Source: an uncultured Lachnospiraceae bacterium (GTDB lineage: Bacteria; Bacillota; Clostridia; Lachnospirales; Lachnospiraceae). Taken from it: DNA of 64,000 bases. Position 1 is the stretch's first letter. Every line of letters starts with the position of its first letter. Location: contig CAKRAK010000002.1 of the NCBI GenBank assembly GCA_934294885.1, positions 95,570-159,569 of the forward strand. Reading direction: 5' to 3'. Made by a program: the position numbers and the translations under genes. Shown here one piece after another: positions 16,252 through 25,566 of this stretch. The notes under the pieces are model-generated. The model was not told the origin of the DNA, ran no database searches, and worked only from the letters and a program-made list of their open reading frames with translations.

Positions 16252-16518
16252 ATGATTTCAACAGAGCAGAAGAAAGAGATTATTGAAAAGTATGGTCGTG
16301 GAGCGAACGACACAGGTTCACCGGAGGTTCAGATTGCATTATTAACTGCAAGAATTAATGATCTTCAGGATCATTTCAAGGCACATCCAAAGGATCATCA
16401 CTCTAAGAGAGGTCTTCTTAAGATGGTTGGTCAGAGACGTAACATGTTAGCTTACTTAAAGAAGATTGACATTGAGCGTTACAGAGCCTTAATTGAATCA
16501 TTAGGTCTTAGAAAATAA
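16252..16518 (+). CDS. rpsO: 30S ribosomal protein S15
   Basis: The 88-residue protein is a primary 16S rRNA-binding protein of the small subunit. The full family pattern is visible: GRGANDTGSPEVQIALLTAR, HFKAHPKDHHSKRGLL and the C-terminal YLKKIDIERYRALIESLGLR. Strong ribosome binding site TAGGAGG upstream. In most Firmicutes pnp follows directly; here a terminator and a large adhesin gene intervene. Confidence 0.98.
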   Translation: MISTEQKKEIIEKYGRGANDTGSPEVQIALLTARINDLQDHFKAHPKDHHSKRGLLKMVGQRRNMLAYLKKIDIERYRALIESLGLRK

Positions 16519-16540
16519 TTTCAAAATAATTTTATTAAGA

Positions 16541-16575
16541 TGCCGGGTATTCCAAGTGATATCCGGCACTTTTTG
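16541..16575 (+). terminator. Terminator after rpsO
   Basis: Stem TGCCGGGTAT (16541-16550) with ATATCCGGCA (16559-16568; one G.U or mismatch) followed by CTTTTTG. It separates rpsO from the adhesin gene. Confidence 0.8.
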
Positions 16576-16625
16576 TTTCTGTATGAACTTTTGAAAATTG
16601 GATGTATAATGGTATATTTCTAATA

Positions 16626-16654
16626 TTGATTTTCTGCTATAAATTTGATATTCT
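16626..16654 (+). promoter_or_regulatory. Promoter candidate for the adhesin gene
   Basis: TTGATT 16626-16631 and TATTCT 16649-16654 with a 17-base spacer, implying a leader of ~170 bases. In that leader GGATACAGAAT occurs twice with an 18-base period (16757-16767 and 16775-16785), a possible regulatory site. Otherwise the 315-base gap between rpsO and the adhesin holds nothing recognisable. Confidence 0.55.
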
Positions 16655-16833
16655 ATTGGAAAATATTAGATAAAAAGTGGTGGATTCTGTACATTTTTAT
16701 TACCTTATGCCGATATATAAATAGACAGAAGATGAGATAACAGATGTGGACTGATTGGATACAGAATGGAGAACGGATACAGAATTCATCCGGCTATAAA
16801 ATCATTAAATCTTAGATACAGGAGGATTTGGAG

Positions 16834-19800
16834 ATGTTTGAAAATTTTTGGAAGAAGAAAAAGGTAAGATGGATCGCACTTTTGCTGGTTATGGTCATGG
16901 TCTTTTCTCTGCTGCCTATGGATATTAATCTGGCGGAGAGTGTTGCCGGTTTAGCACCATCAGCAACAGAAGAGGTTTCTACTGCGGAAGTATCCTCAAA
17001 TGATACAGAAATTTCAGAGGAGACTGTAACAGAGACCGAAACAGAGGCTGTAACAGAAGCTGCGGCGGAAACCGGTGAACAGGAAATCGAGGAGCCTTCC
17101 CGGTATGAGAGTGGAAATACACAAGAAGGTCTGATTACAAAAGAGCAGAATATGCTTTCTACCGGTAATTTTGATTTGACGAATCTTGAGTTGTCAGCAT
17201 CTTATCTGGATTCTAATCATGTAAGACAGGATGTTGCAATGACAACTACCGAGAATGTTACATTGCCGGATGATGCCACCATCAGTTTGAATTTTGATTA
17301 TATCATGCGGAATGGTGATGATGTTGCAATCGGTCAGGAATATGTTTATCCGATACCGTCTGCCATCCGAATTGATGTAGATGAAGTGTTAGAGCTCGTT
17401 ACCGCAGAAGGGAATTCCATTGGTACGGTACATATTGATAAGGTAAATCAGCGACTTGTTTTTGTATTTAATGATAATGTCAAACAGCAGACCAATATTC
17501 CTTTTTATGTTCGTTTTGCAGGAGGATTATCTGCTGATGCGAATGAGGATTCTGTAGATGAGGAGATTATTTTTGATACAGCACGGGGACATTTTAACTA
17601 TAATGTAACGATTGAAGATTCGTATACGAATACAGAGCCTTCCCAGCCCGGAGAGCTTGGCATGGAAAAGACAGGTCGTGTTGTATATGTAGGAGATAAG
17701 CCTTATATCGAGTGGGACCTTTCTTTGAATCTGAACGGAAGGGACAGTTTGGATGCGGTTATTTCGGATATTTTACCGGCGGGTCTTACTTATGTGGAAG
17801 CAGGTGGATATCCTAAGATTACGGATACGAAGGATAATAATGCAACACTGGTTGCTACACAGGATAGTGGTAAGGTTACATTTACCGTTTCAAATGTAAC
17901 TACTTATCATCGTGCCCATGTTAGATTTTTGACTGCATATGATAATGACATTTTTACAGGTGAGATTAATAATAATACATCTGCAACCATTGCAAATACT
18001 GCATCAATTACAGAAAACGGAAGTACATCCACCGAGACCGGTGATGGTAATGTAACGATAAAGCCATCTGTTTTATCCAAGACGGGTACACAATCCGGTG
18101 GTGTGATCACATGGACGGTTACAATTAATAAAGATCAGTTAGATGTAGGTGGCGCTACCTATACCGATACTTTTGGCAGCGGCTATGGATGGAATACTGC
18201 AAACGGAGAGTATAATGCATCCTGCATTTCCGTTACCCCGGCGGGTTCCGGTGTTATTTCTGCAAATGCAGATGGATTCTCATTTGTTGTAGATGAGAAT
18301 AATAAGAATGATGTGATTACTCTTGTATATCAGACAAAGATAGAAGATTATACACAATCCACTTATAAGAACGATGCCACATTGACAGAACCGGGGAAAT
18401 ATAACCTTTCTACCAGTTCATCTGTTCACGGATATAATCTTATTTCTAAGAATAATGTTACATATAATGAAGTTTTAAGACAGTTAAAATGGACTATTAC
18501 CGTAAATGCAGATAAAGCGGATTCTGTATTTGATGGTGTTGGTGATGTTGTGATTCGGGATGTCTTTAATCCGAATGTATATCAGAATAAAATGAAGCTT
18601 GTAAGCATGAAGATAACCGGTGCCAGTGGCGCCAGTCAGCTTTCTGATTTTGATTCGTGTACTGCTGACGAGAATGGTAACATTACGGTTCCTGCAAGTA
18701 AGTTAAAGGGCACAACCCTAACCATTACTGTTGTTACAGAGGTGTTGGCAGAGTTAAATGACAATTATACACCGGCAGCATGGGAAACCCCGCAGCCATG
18801 GACAGATGGTAATTATGTAAATGCAAAAAATGATGCCGTGCTGGAGTGGGATGGCAATTCTGTAACCGGAAGTGCATCCAGAAGCTTTATTTACAGAAAA
18901 CCGGATTTGTTATCAAAATCAGGTGAACCCTCAAAATACGATGATAATACCTTGAAAAGAGATGGTATTGTAAACTGGACGATTGTTTCTAATGCATATC
19001 AGAGGGATATGACGATTAATACCATTACATTAACGGATACGGTTCCGGATGGAATGACATATGTTCCGGGTTCATTATATATTTGCAGCCGATATGCAAA
19101 TTTCGATGTGAATGGAAGAACCTATGTAACACCTTCCTACGATGAGGCAACCCGTGTGCTGACCGTGACATTAAATCGTACAGATACAGCAATTGCAAGT
19201 CGTTTTGACAGCTCTAACAATTTTGAAATCCATTACCAGACAAGAGCCTGCGACAGAGATAAGATTGGAACAACACAGACTTATACCAATCACGCTGAGT
19301 TTGAAGTGGAATATGATGGATATTCTACTGTAATTGATGATGATTCCGCAACTGTAACAGAAGATGTGGGCGGTGTGTTAAGAAAAGAAGCCCTTTACCA
19401 GTCGGGAAATAATTATGTAGATTGGGAGGTTGCCATTAACGAAGGACGATTTGATCTGTCGGATGTGGATAATCCTGTCATTCGTGACCGTTTAGCTGAA
19501 TATTTGCAATATGTTCAGAATTCCGGGCATTTATATCGGGTGGATTTAGATGGTAACCGCACAGAGGTTACAAGCGGATTTTTGGTAAATGTAATCAATA
19601 ATGAAATGGTTGTATCTTTGCCGAACATTGGTTCAGACAGCTATATCTTTACGTTCCGTACAAGATTTACGATTTCCCAGTCCCAGGCAGCTTCATTGAG
19701 TTTTTCCAATGATATCTCCTTCCAGGGTACAGGTATTACAAGTTCGGTAACATCCAACAACGTCAGAAATGTAAGCTTTAGTTCTTCTTCTGCCGGAGCA

Positions 19801-22800
19801 TATCATGAAAATGAATTAAGACTTAGAAAATTGGATCCAAACGGTAATGTGTTGGCAGGAGCAGTGTTCCAGATTTGTGACGCAATGGGTACCGTGATTG
19901 CAGAGGAGACGACAGACGCAAGCGGGCAGGCTGTGTTCAGAGGTGTTAAGTCTTTTGCAGATGGATATACCTATAGATTGATCGAGCTTACGGCTCCGGA
20001 TGGATATGTATTGGACTCTACCCCGGTTCCTGTTAAGATTACCAGTTGGCAGACGGATACAGACGGTACAAGATATTATGAATTAGATGTAGAAAATGAG
20101 CCGATATTAAAAAGTACATCCTTCTCTATTCAGAAAACAGATGGTGACGGACAGGCAGTTTCGGGAGCGGAATTTTCCGTATATGATGCATTGCCAATGA
20201 ATGATGATTCTTTAGTAAACAAGAAGGCATCCGGAGAAAACGGTAAATTAACATTTACGGTTCCTTACAATGAAAACAATAATACTACCTATTATGTTGC
20301 AGAGTCCCAGACTCCGGACGGATATAAGCTTCCGACATCCGGCAGCTATTATGAGGTTGTAATCGGAACGGATGGAAGTGTCGTTTCCGTAACAAATCAG
20401 CCGGGCGGAATTAATGTGACATTGAATACAGATACTTTTACAGTTCAAAATGAAGCAATTACAGGAAGCTTTAAGATTACGAAGGTGGATCAGGATAATC
20501 ATGGCAGTAAGATTCCGGGAGCATCCTTTACCTTGTATTCGGATGCGCAATGTACGGATGATGTTGCAACTGTAACAACAGATGCAGACGGTGAGGCTTT
20601 GTTTACAAATCTTGAGGTTGGCAAAACCTATTATTACAGAGAGATTACACCTCCGGCAGGATATTTGCTGGATGACACGGTACATAGTGTAACAATAACA
20701 GATGACAGTCTTCTAGATGCAAACGGATGGATTCATCAGGATGTATCGGTTAGTGCAACTGTTGAAAATGAACAGGAAAAAGGTTCTATCCGGATTGTAA
20801 AAACGGATGACGGTACGCCTGCAAAACTGATTGAAGGCGCGGAATTTACATTGTATTCGGCTTCTGATCTGACAACACCGTTTTTGAAGCCGGGAACGAC
20901 AACTCCTTATGTTGTAACAACAGATGCAAATGGTTCGGCTTCCTTTGAAGACCTTCCATACGGCAGATATGTAGTGATGGAGACGAATGTTCCTACAGGT
21001 TATCAGGTATCAGCTTCCGGAAATCGTGTGTCGGTTACCGTAAATTCGCAAAATGCAAATACCGTTAATATCGTAAATGATGTGGTTCGTTTCGCTCTTA
21101 AGGTTGTGAAGACTGACGATTCTGCAAATCCGGTTCCTTTGGCAGGTGCATATTTTGTTGTACGAAATTCTTCTGGCGTAATTGCTGCCGATGGAGAAAC
21201 CGGAGAGGATGGTACGATTACATTTGATAATCTGCCATATGATACGTATACGGTTACAGAAACCAGAGGTGTTCCGGGCTATGTAATGGCAACTGTTCCA
21301 CAGACGGTAAATGCAGGAGATATTGTAAATAACGGTACAATTGTAAGAACCTTTACCAATCATAAGGAAAGTGGTTCTATTCGATTTACAAAGGTAGATA
21401 AGGATTCCGGCGAGAAGCTTTCGGGAGCGGTATTTACCCTGTATAATGAAGCCGGTGAAAAGGTAAAAACCGCAAGCTCTGATGCCAATGGTATTGTGGA
21501 ATTTAAGGATTTATCTTACGGAACCTATACGATAAGAGAGACAAAAGCACCAAATCGCTATCAGCTAAGTGCAAAGGAATGGACAGTCGAGGTGACAGAT
21601 GATACGCCGGTTGTTGTTTTGGTATCAGTACTTGATCATAATACAACAGGCTCTGTTACCAATGAAAAAATACCTTCCGGTAACAATTATATGCATTTTA
21701 AACTGTTAAAGTCTGACGCTAATGGTAATCCGTTAGAGGGAGCACAGTTCCAGTTAACGAAGAAGTTCCCAAATGATGGTAATACATATGGAACATCTAA
21801 TACGAATGGTGCTCCGATTACCTATACGGCATATTCTGATGCTGATGGCGTGGTGGAATTTAAGGATGTTTATATTGAGCATGACCCGGATGAAACAACC
21901 TATACATTAAAGGAAATTAAAGCTCCATTCGGATATAGTGTTACTCAGGAGATTATTATTGATCATTATACAAAGAAGCAAATGGTAGGCGACGGAACTT
22001 CAACGGGTATTGCATTGGGAACAGAACGTCCTTTTGACTCTACACCAGGAGCTGTTGTTCCGGATATTACAGATTCCATTGGTATTGCAGCTGAAAATCT
22101 TGTTGTCAGCAGCGGTAACACTTATCTTACAAACAAACAGCTGCTTGGTAATATTATGATTACAAAGAAAGCTGCCGGCGCGGTGAATCAATTCCTTTCC
22201 GGTGCAGAATTTACTTTGTACAAATGGAATGCAGCAACAAACAAATATGAAAAATTCAGCAGCAGTGGATTGAAAAATCCGGGTAAGACAGATGAAAATG
22301 GTATTCTTTCCTTTAAGAAGCTGCCACTTGGAAAATACAGAGTGGTGGAAACGAAGGCTCCGGATGGTTATGTTTTAGATGCTGCAAGCCGGAGAGATTT
22401 TGAGATTACGGAAGATAATTATAATGATACTACCGTATTATCGGCTACCATTTTAGATACACCGATTTCTATTTCTGTTAACAAATATGCCATCGGTGGT
22501 TCTACACAGCTTTCGGGAGCAGTACTTGGACTGTACCGGGCAGGTGATACCGCATATGCGAATTGTCTGGAACGGTGGACAACAGGAACGACGGCACACA
22601 AAATCAGCTCTGATAAGCTGGCTGCCGGTAATGAATATATGATACATGAGATTAGCGCGCCAAAGGGATATACTGTAATTCCTGAGGATGTCAGATTTAA
22701 GGTTAACAGCAATGGTACGGTTACCTATACCGGAACTGCAGGCTCTGAATATGGTACGGCGAGCGGAACAAGTGTTACGATTCGGGACAAGGCATATTCA

Positions 22801-25269
22801 TTGTCTGTTTCTAAGGTTGGCATTTCGGCAGATGCTTCACAGCCAACTGCTCCGTTATCCGGTGCCTCTATTTCCTTAATTGATGATGAAACAGGAAATG
22901 TGGTTCATACATTTACTTCCACCAATCAGGTTTATGAAGTTCCGAACTCTGTTTTAACAGGACCTTTGAACGGAAAAGAGTATCATTATTATACGATACA
23001 TGAAAATTCTGCTCCCGGCGGATATGCCTTGGCAGATGATATCAAGATAGCGGTTGATGCAGCCGGTCATGTTTATAAAACAGATGCACAGGGTAACAAG
23101 GTTAATGATCAGTGGTCACAGAATACGGTTATCATGGAAGATGAAAAATATGAGGATTTCTATTTTATTAAAAAGGATAAATCTACCGGCACAAATTTAG
23201 CAGGTGCAACCTTTGCAATTTATGAGGCTTCTGTATGGGAGGCTGATCCGACGGCATCCAACACAGGATATGCAACGGATCTTGTGACCGGAAGCTCGTT
23301 AAAATGGACGAGTACAACCGTTTCTAAGAATGCAAGCCTTGACATAGGAACTTATTATCTTGTGGAGTTGAAGGCTCCAAAGGGATATGCAATAACAAGT
23401 CCTGTTAAATTCAGAATATGTGACGGTATACCGAAATATATGGAAATTCTGAAAAATGGAGAAAACAGTCGTTTAAGTTCCAACAAATTGACCTTGTCTT
23501 GTCTGGATAAGAAATTGGAGGTTAAATTTGTAAAATGGTCGGATGATATGAGGCCGTTGATTGGTGGTAAGTTTACCCTTCATGCATCAGACGCAAATAA
23601 GAAGATTGGTACAAAGCTTGGAAACAGCTTTGCAGCTACAGGTGGATTAATCACCTTTGCCAATGATTTATTTGAGGTGAATCATTATTATGCGGTTGTA
23701 GAGGATGAGGCTCCGGATGGCTATGAAAAGACTGAGCCGATGTTCTTCTATATTGACGAGAACGGAACTATGAAGGATTTAGATGGTGATGTGATTGATG
23801 AGAATCTTTTGGTCTTCATTGATGGTGCAAAACAGGTTGGCTTCCAAAAGACCGATAAAGCAACCGGTGCGGCGTTATCGGGAGTTGAGATGTCCATTAC
23901 TTCTAAGGATGATGCTGATTTTACAGAGATTACATGGACAACAGACGGAAGTGTAAAATATGTACCGGCTGCCACCTTTAAGAAGGATAAGACATATGTT
24001 TTGACCGAGAAAAAGACGATTGCAGGATATAGTTATGCAGCATCAAAGAGTTTCCAATATATAACGGGAACAAATGGTGGAGATGATAGGCTTTATGTTG
24101 ACGGAACACCGATTAATACAATGAAAATTGTAATGGAAGATCAGCCGATTGAGGTTTATATTGACAAAATGATTGCGGGAACCAATCGATCCTTAGAGGG
24201 TGCGTCATTACAGGTAACAGATGAGAATCACAATGTGATAGACTCCTGGGTAACAGATGGATCTGCCCATAAGCTTGATTCAGAACAGATATTGGTTTCT
24301 GCTACATCAGGGGAGCACATTTACACATTATCAGAGGTACAGGCGCCGGAATTTTATGCATGTGCCCAGCCGATTTCCTTTTATGTTGACAAAACCGGAA
24401 AGGTACGCTCTTTGGATGATTCTTATGTTACGGATAATACAGTAAAAATGTATGATGAATATGCCGGTATCCAAATCAGCAAACAGGATACAATGGGTAA
24501 TGAATTGCCGGGAGCTACACTTACAATCAGCTGTAATGAGGATGATTCCTTTACACCGATTTCATTTACATCAACAGGAACACCTTATAATCTGGATCGG
24601 AATATCTTTAAACCTGGTGTGACATACACATTGACGGAGGAGATGTCTCCGGCTGGTTATATTATGGCTGCTGCGGTAGACTTTTATGTGGATGCAGACG
24701 GTAACTTATATGTAAACGGTGAATTATCTGCAGATGCTTCTGTTGTTATGGTGGATGAGGATATGACCATCCGGCTTGCTAAAAAGGATGCTTCTACCCA
24801 TGAATACTTGTCGGGTGCTTTGTTTGGTGTATATGATGTTCAGACAGAGGATGAAGTATTTACCTTTGAAAGCAAGAATGATATTACGGAGCTTGACACA
24901 AGTCTGTTAAGTGTATCAGCCGGAAAGGATAAAACATTCTATTGCATTCGGGAATTAGAGGCTCCAAAGGGCTATGAACTGGCTAAGGATGTTTATTTTT
25001 ACATTGAATCTAATGGTGATGTGTATGCACTTTATGATGGACAGTCAACCTTCCAAAAGGTAGAAAACCATTGTATTACCATATATGATGCACCATCAGA
25101 GAACACAACAGAAAATACAACTGAGGGAACAACGGAAACCATCACCACAACTTCCCGTAAAACCGGTGACAGTTTCCCGGTCGGAGCGGTTGCTGCGTTA
25201 TTATTACTTGGTGTTACAGGAATGGGAATCATTGCATGTTTAGGACGCAGAAAAAAGAATGATGAATAA
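16834..25269 (+). CDS. Giant cell-surface adhesin with six N-terminal adhesion domains and 16 CnaB/SpaA repeats
   Basis: A 2811-residue surface protein. The start ATG 16834 has AGGAGG 8 bases upstream (a TTG at 16828 is too close). Order: signal peptide (residues 1-~38, KKKKVRWIALLLVMVMVFSL); a Ser/Thr/Glu-rich linker (~40-105); about six beta-sandwich adhesion modules of the collagen-binding / DUF11-like kind (~112-986), several beginning like KPSVLSKTG or KPDLLSKSG; then 16 SpaA/CnaB-type repeats (~994-2752), each with a Lys near its start (KxD in many) and an E-box such as ETKAPDGY; a Thr-rich stalk; and a C-terminal anchor SRKTGD, hydrophobic helix and RRKKNDE. The Lys and Glu imply internal isopeptide bonds. 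The anchor lacks the usual Leu-Pro of LPXTG. The gene is an accessory gene lodged between rpsO and pnp. The ligand is unknown. Confidence 0.93.
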   Translation: MFENFWKKKKVRWIALLLVMVMVFSLLPMDINLAESVAGLAPSATEEVSTAEVSSNDTEISEETVTETETEAVTEAAAETGEQEIEEPSRYESGNTQEGLITKEQNMLSTGNFDLTNLELSASYLDSNHVRQDVAMTTTENVTLPDDATISLNFDYIMRNGDDVAIGQEYVYPIPSAIRIDVDEVLELVTAEGNSIGTVHIDKVNQRLVFVFNDNVKQQTNIPFYVRFAGGLSADANEDSVDEEIIFDTARGHFNYNVTIEDSYTNTEPSQPGELGMEKTGRVVYVGDKPYIEWDLSLNLNGRDSLDAVISDILPAGLTYVEAGGYPKITDTKDNNATLVATQDSGKVTFTVSNVTTYHRAHVRFLTAYDNDIFTGEINNNTSATIANTASITENGSTSTETGDGNVTIKPSVLSKTGTQSGGVITWTVTINKDQLDVGGATYTDTFGSGYGWNTANGEYNASCISVTPAGSGVISANADGFSFVVDENNKNDVITLVYQTKIEDYTQSTYKNDATLTEPGKYNLSTSSSVHGYNLISKNNVTYNEVLRQLKWTITVNADKADSVFDGVGDVVIRDVFNPNVYQNKMKLVSMKITGASGASQLSDFDSCTADENGNITVPASKLKGTTLTITVVTEVLAELNDNYTPAAWETPQPWTDGNYVNAKNDAVLEWDGNSVTGSASRSFIYRKPDLLSKSGEPSKYDDNTLKRDGIVNWTIVSNAYQRDMTINTITLTDTVPDGMTYVPGSLYICSRYANFDVNGRTYVTPSYDEATRVLTVTLNRTDTAIASRFDSSNNFEIHYQTRACDRDKIGTTQTYTNHAEFEVEYDGYSTVIDDDSATVTEDVGGVLRKEALYQSGNNYVDWEVAINEGRFDLSDVDNPVIRDRLAEYLQYVQNSGHLYRVDLDGNRTEVTSGFLVNVINNEMVVSLPNIGSDSYIFTFRTRFTISQSQAASLSFSNDISFQGTGITSSVTSNNVRNVSFSSSSAGAYHENELRLRKLDPNGNVLAGAVFQICDAMGTVIAEETTDASGQAVFRGVKSFADGYTYRLIELTAPDGYVLDSTPVPVKITSWQTDTDGTRYYELDVENEPILKSTSFSIQKTDGDGQAVSGAEFSVYDALPMNDDSLVNKKASGENGKLTFTVPYNENNNTTYYVAESQTPDGYKLPTSGSYYEVVIGTDGSVVSVTNQPGGINVTLNTDTFTVQNEAITGSFKITKVDQDNHGSKIPGASFTLYSDAQCTDDVATVTTDADGEALFTNLEVGKTYYYREITPPAGYLLDDTVHSVTITDDSLLDANGWIHQDVSVSATVENEQEKGSIRIVKTDDGTPAKLIEGAEFTLYSASDLTTPFLKPGTTTPYVVTTDANGSASFEDLPYGRYVVMETNVPTGYQVSASGNRVSVTVNSQNANTVNIVNDVVRFALKVVKTDDSANPVPLAGAYFVVRNSSGVIAADGETGEDGTITFDNLPYDTYTVTETRGVPGYVMATVPQTVNAGDIVNNGTIVRTFTNHKESGSIRFTKVDKDSGEKLSGAVFTLYNEAGEKVKTASSDANGIVEFKDLSYGTYTIRETKAPNRYQLSAKEWTVEVTDDTPVVVLVSVLDHNTTGSVTNEKIPSGNNYMHFKLLKSDANGNPLEGAQFQLTKKFPNDGNTYGTSNTNGAPITYTAYSDADGVVEFKDVYIEHDPDETTYTLKEIKAPFGYSVTQEIIIDHYTKKQMVGDGTSTGIALGTERPFDSTPGAVVPDITDSIGIAAENLVVSSGNTYLTNKQLLGNIMITKKAAGAVNQFLSGAEFTLYKWNAATNKYEKFSSSGLKNPGKTDENGILSFKKLPLGKYRVVETKAPDGYVLDAASRRDFEITEDNYNDTTVLSATILDTPISISVNKYAIGGSTQLSGAVLGLYRAGDTAYANCLERWTTGTTAHKISSDKLAAGNEYMIHEISAPKGYTVIPEDVRFKVNSNGTVTYTGTAGSEYGTASGTSVTIRDKAYSLSVSKVGISADASQPTAPLSGASISLIDDETGNVVHTFTSTNQVYEVPNSVLTGPLNGKEYHYYTIHENSAPGGYALADDIKIAVDAAGHVYKTDAQGNKVNDQWSQNTVIMEDEKYEDFYFIKKDKSTGTNLAGATFAIYEASVWEADPTASNTGYATDLVTGSSLKWTSTTVSKNASLDIGTYYLVELKAPKGYAITSPVKFRICDGIPKYMEILKNGENSRLSSNKLTLSCLDKKLEVKFVKWSDDMRPLIGGKFTLHASDANKKIGTKLGNSFAATGGLITFANDLFEVNHYYAVVEDEAPDGYEKTEPMFFYIDENGTMKDLDGDVIDENLLVFIDGAKQVGFQKTDKATGAALSGVEMSITSKDDADFTEITWTTDGSVKYVPAATFKKDKTYVLTEKKTIAGYSYAASKSFQYITGTNGGDDRLYVDGTPINTMKIVMEDQPIEVYIDKMIAGTNRSLEGASLQVTDENHNVIDSWVTDGSAHKLDSEQILVSATSGEHIYTLSEVQAPEFYACAQPISFYVDKTGKVRSLDDSYVTDNTVKMYDEYAGIQISKQDTMGNELPGATLTISCNEDDSFTPISFTSTGTPYNLDRNIFKPGVTYTLTEEMSPAGYIMAAAVDFYVDADGNLYVNGELSADASVVMVDEDMTIRLAKKDASTHEYLSGALFGVYDVQTEDEVFTFESKNDITELDTSLLSVSAGKDKTFYCIRELEAPKGYELAKDVYFYIESNGDVYALYDGQSTFQKVENHCITIYDAPSENTTENTTEGTTETITTTSRKTGDSFPVGAVAALLLLGVTGMGIIACLGRRKKNDE
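19815..25090 (+). repeat. Array of 16 CnaB/SpaA coding repeats in the adhesin
   Basis: Repeat units begin near 19815, 20118, 20461, 20782, 21091, 21373, 21690, 22150, 22468, 22798, 23155, 23515, 23830, 24150, 24468 and 24765, about 300-460 bases each. They share a pattern at protein level (Lys ... L.GA.F.... E.xAPxGY) but little DNA identity, so they are old duplications. The first seven end with Asn in the last strand (ENEP, TNHKE), the last nine with Asp (LDTP, EDEK, YDEY). Confidence 0.85.
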
Positions 25270-25317
25270 AAAATGATAAGAAAGGATATGGCAGTATCTT
25301 ATCTTTGTCATGATCAG

Positions 25318-25350
25318 ATAGGCAGCTTACAATAGCTGCCTATTTTTTTC
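25318..25350 (+). terminator. Terminator after the adhesin gene
   Basis: Perfect 10-bp stem ATAGGCAGCT (25318-25327) with AGCTGCCTAT (25334-25343) and a seven-T run. Confidence 0.92.
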
Positions 25351-25566
25351 TTTTCAAAATGAGACCTTTATGATATACTGTAAAGGATTGCGATAAGGTA
25401 TAACCGAGACTTCTGATGTGACTATAATAGAAGTGTGGATTGTAATCAGATCAGTTGTTTCGGTATCTTATTCAAGAAACGGTTGAGACCGGTTGTAAGA
25501 TGATATGGAATATCCGATATTTTTCATACCGGGGATTACCGTAATTCAGAAAAAGGAGAAAATATT
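25351..25566 (+). promoter_or_regulatory. pnp upstream region and probable leader
   Basis: A TATAAT at 25423-25428 is the best -10 box, with no good -35 box, which would give a leader of ~130 bases. A possible imperfect hairpin closes ACCGG-type arms (25489-25493 with 25528-25532) around GATATGGAATATCC. PNPase genes in other bacteria are controlled by a cleaved leader hairpin; whether this is one is not shown. Confidence 0.3.

Noticed and set aside
19815..25090. CRISPR-like or mobile repeat array in the adhesin region
   Set aside because: The repeats are 300-460 bases, coding and divergent at DNA level; they are protein-domain repeats.
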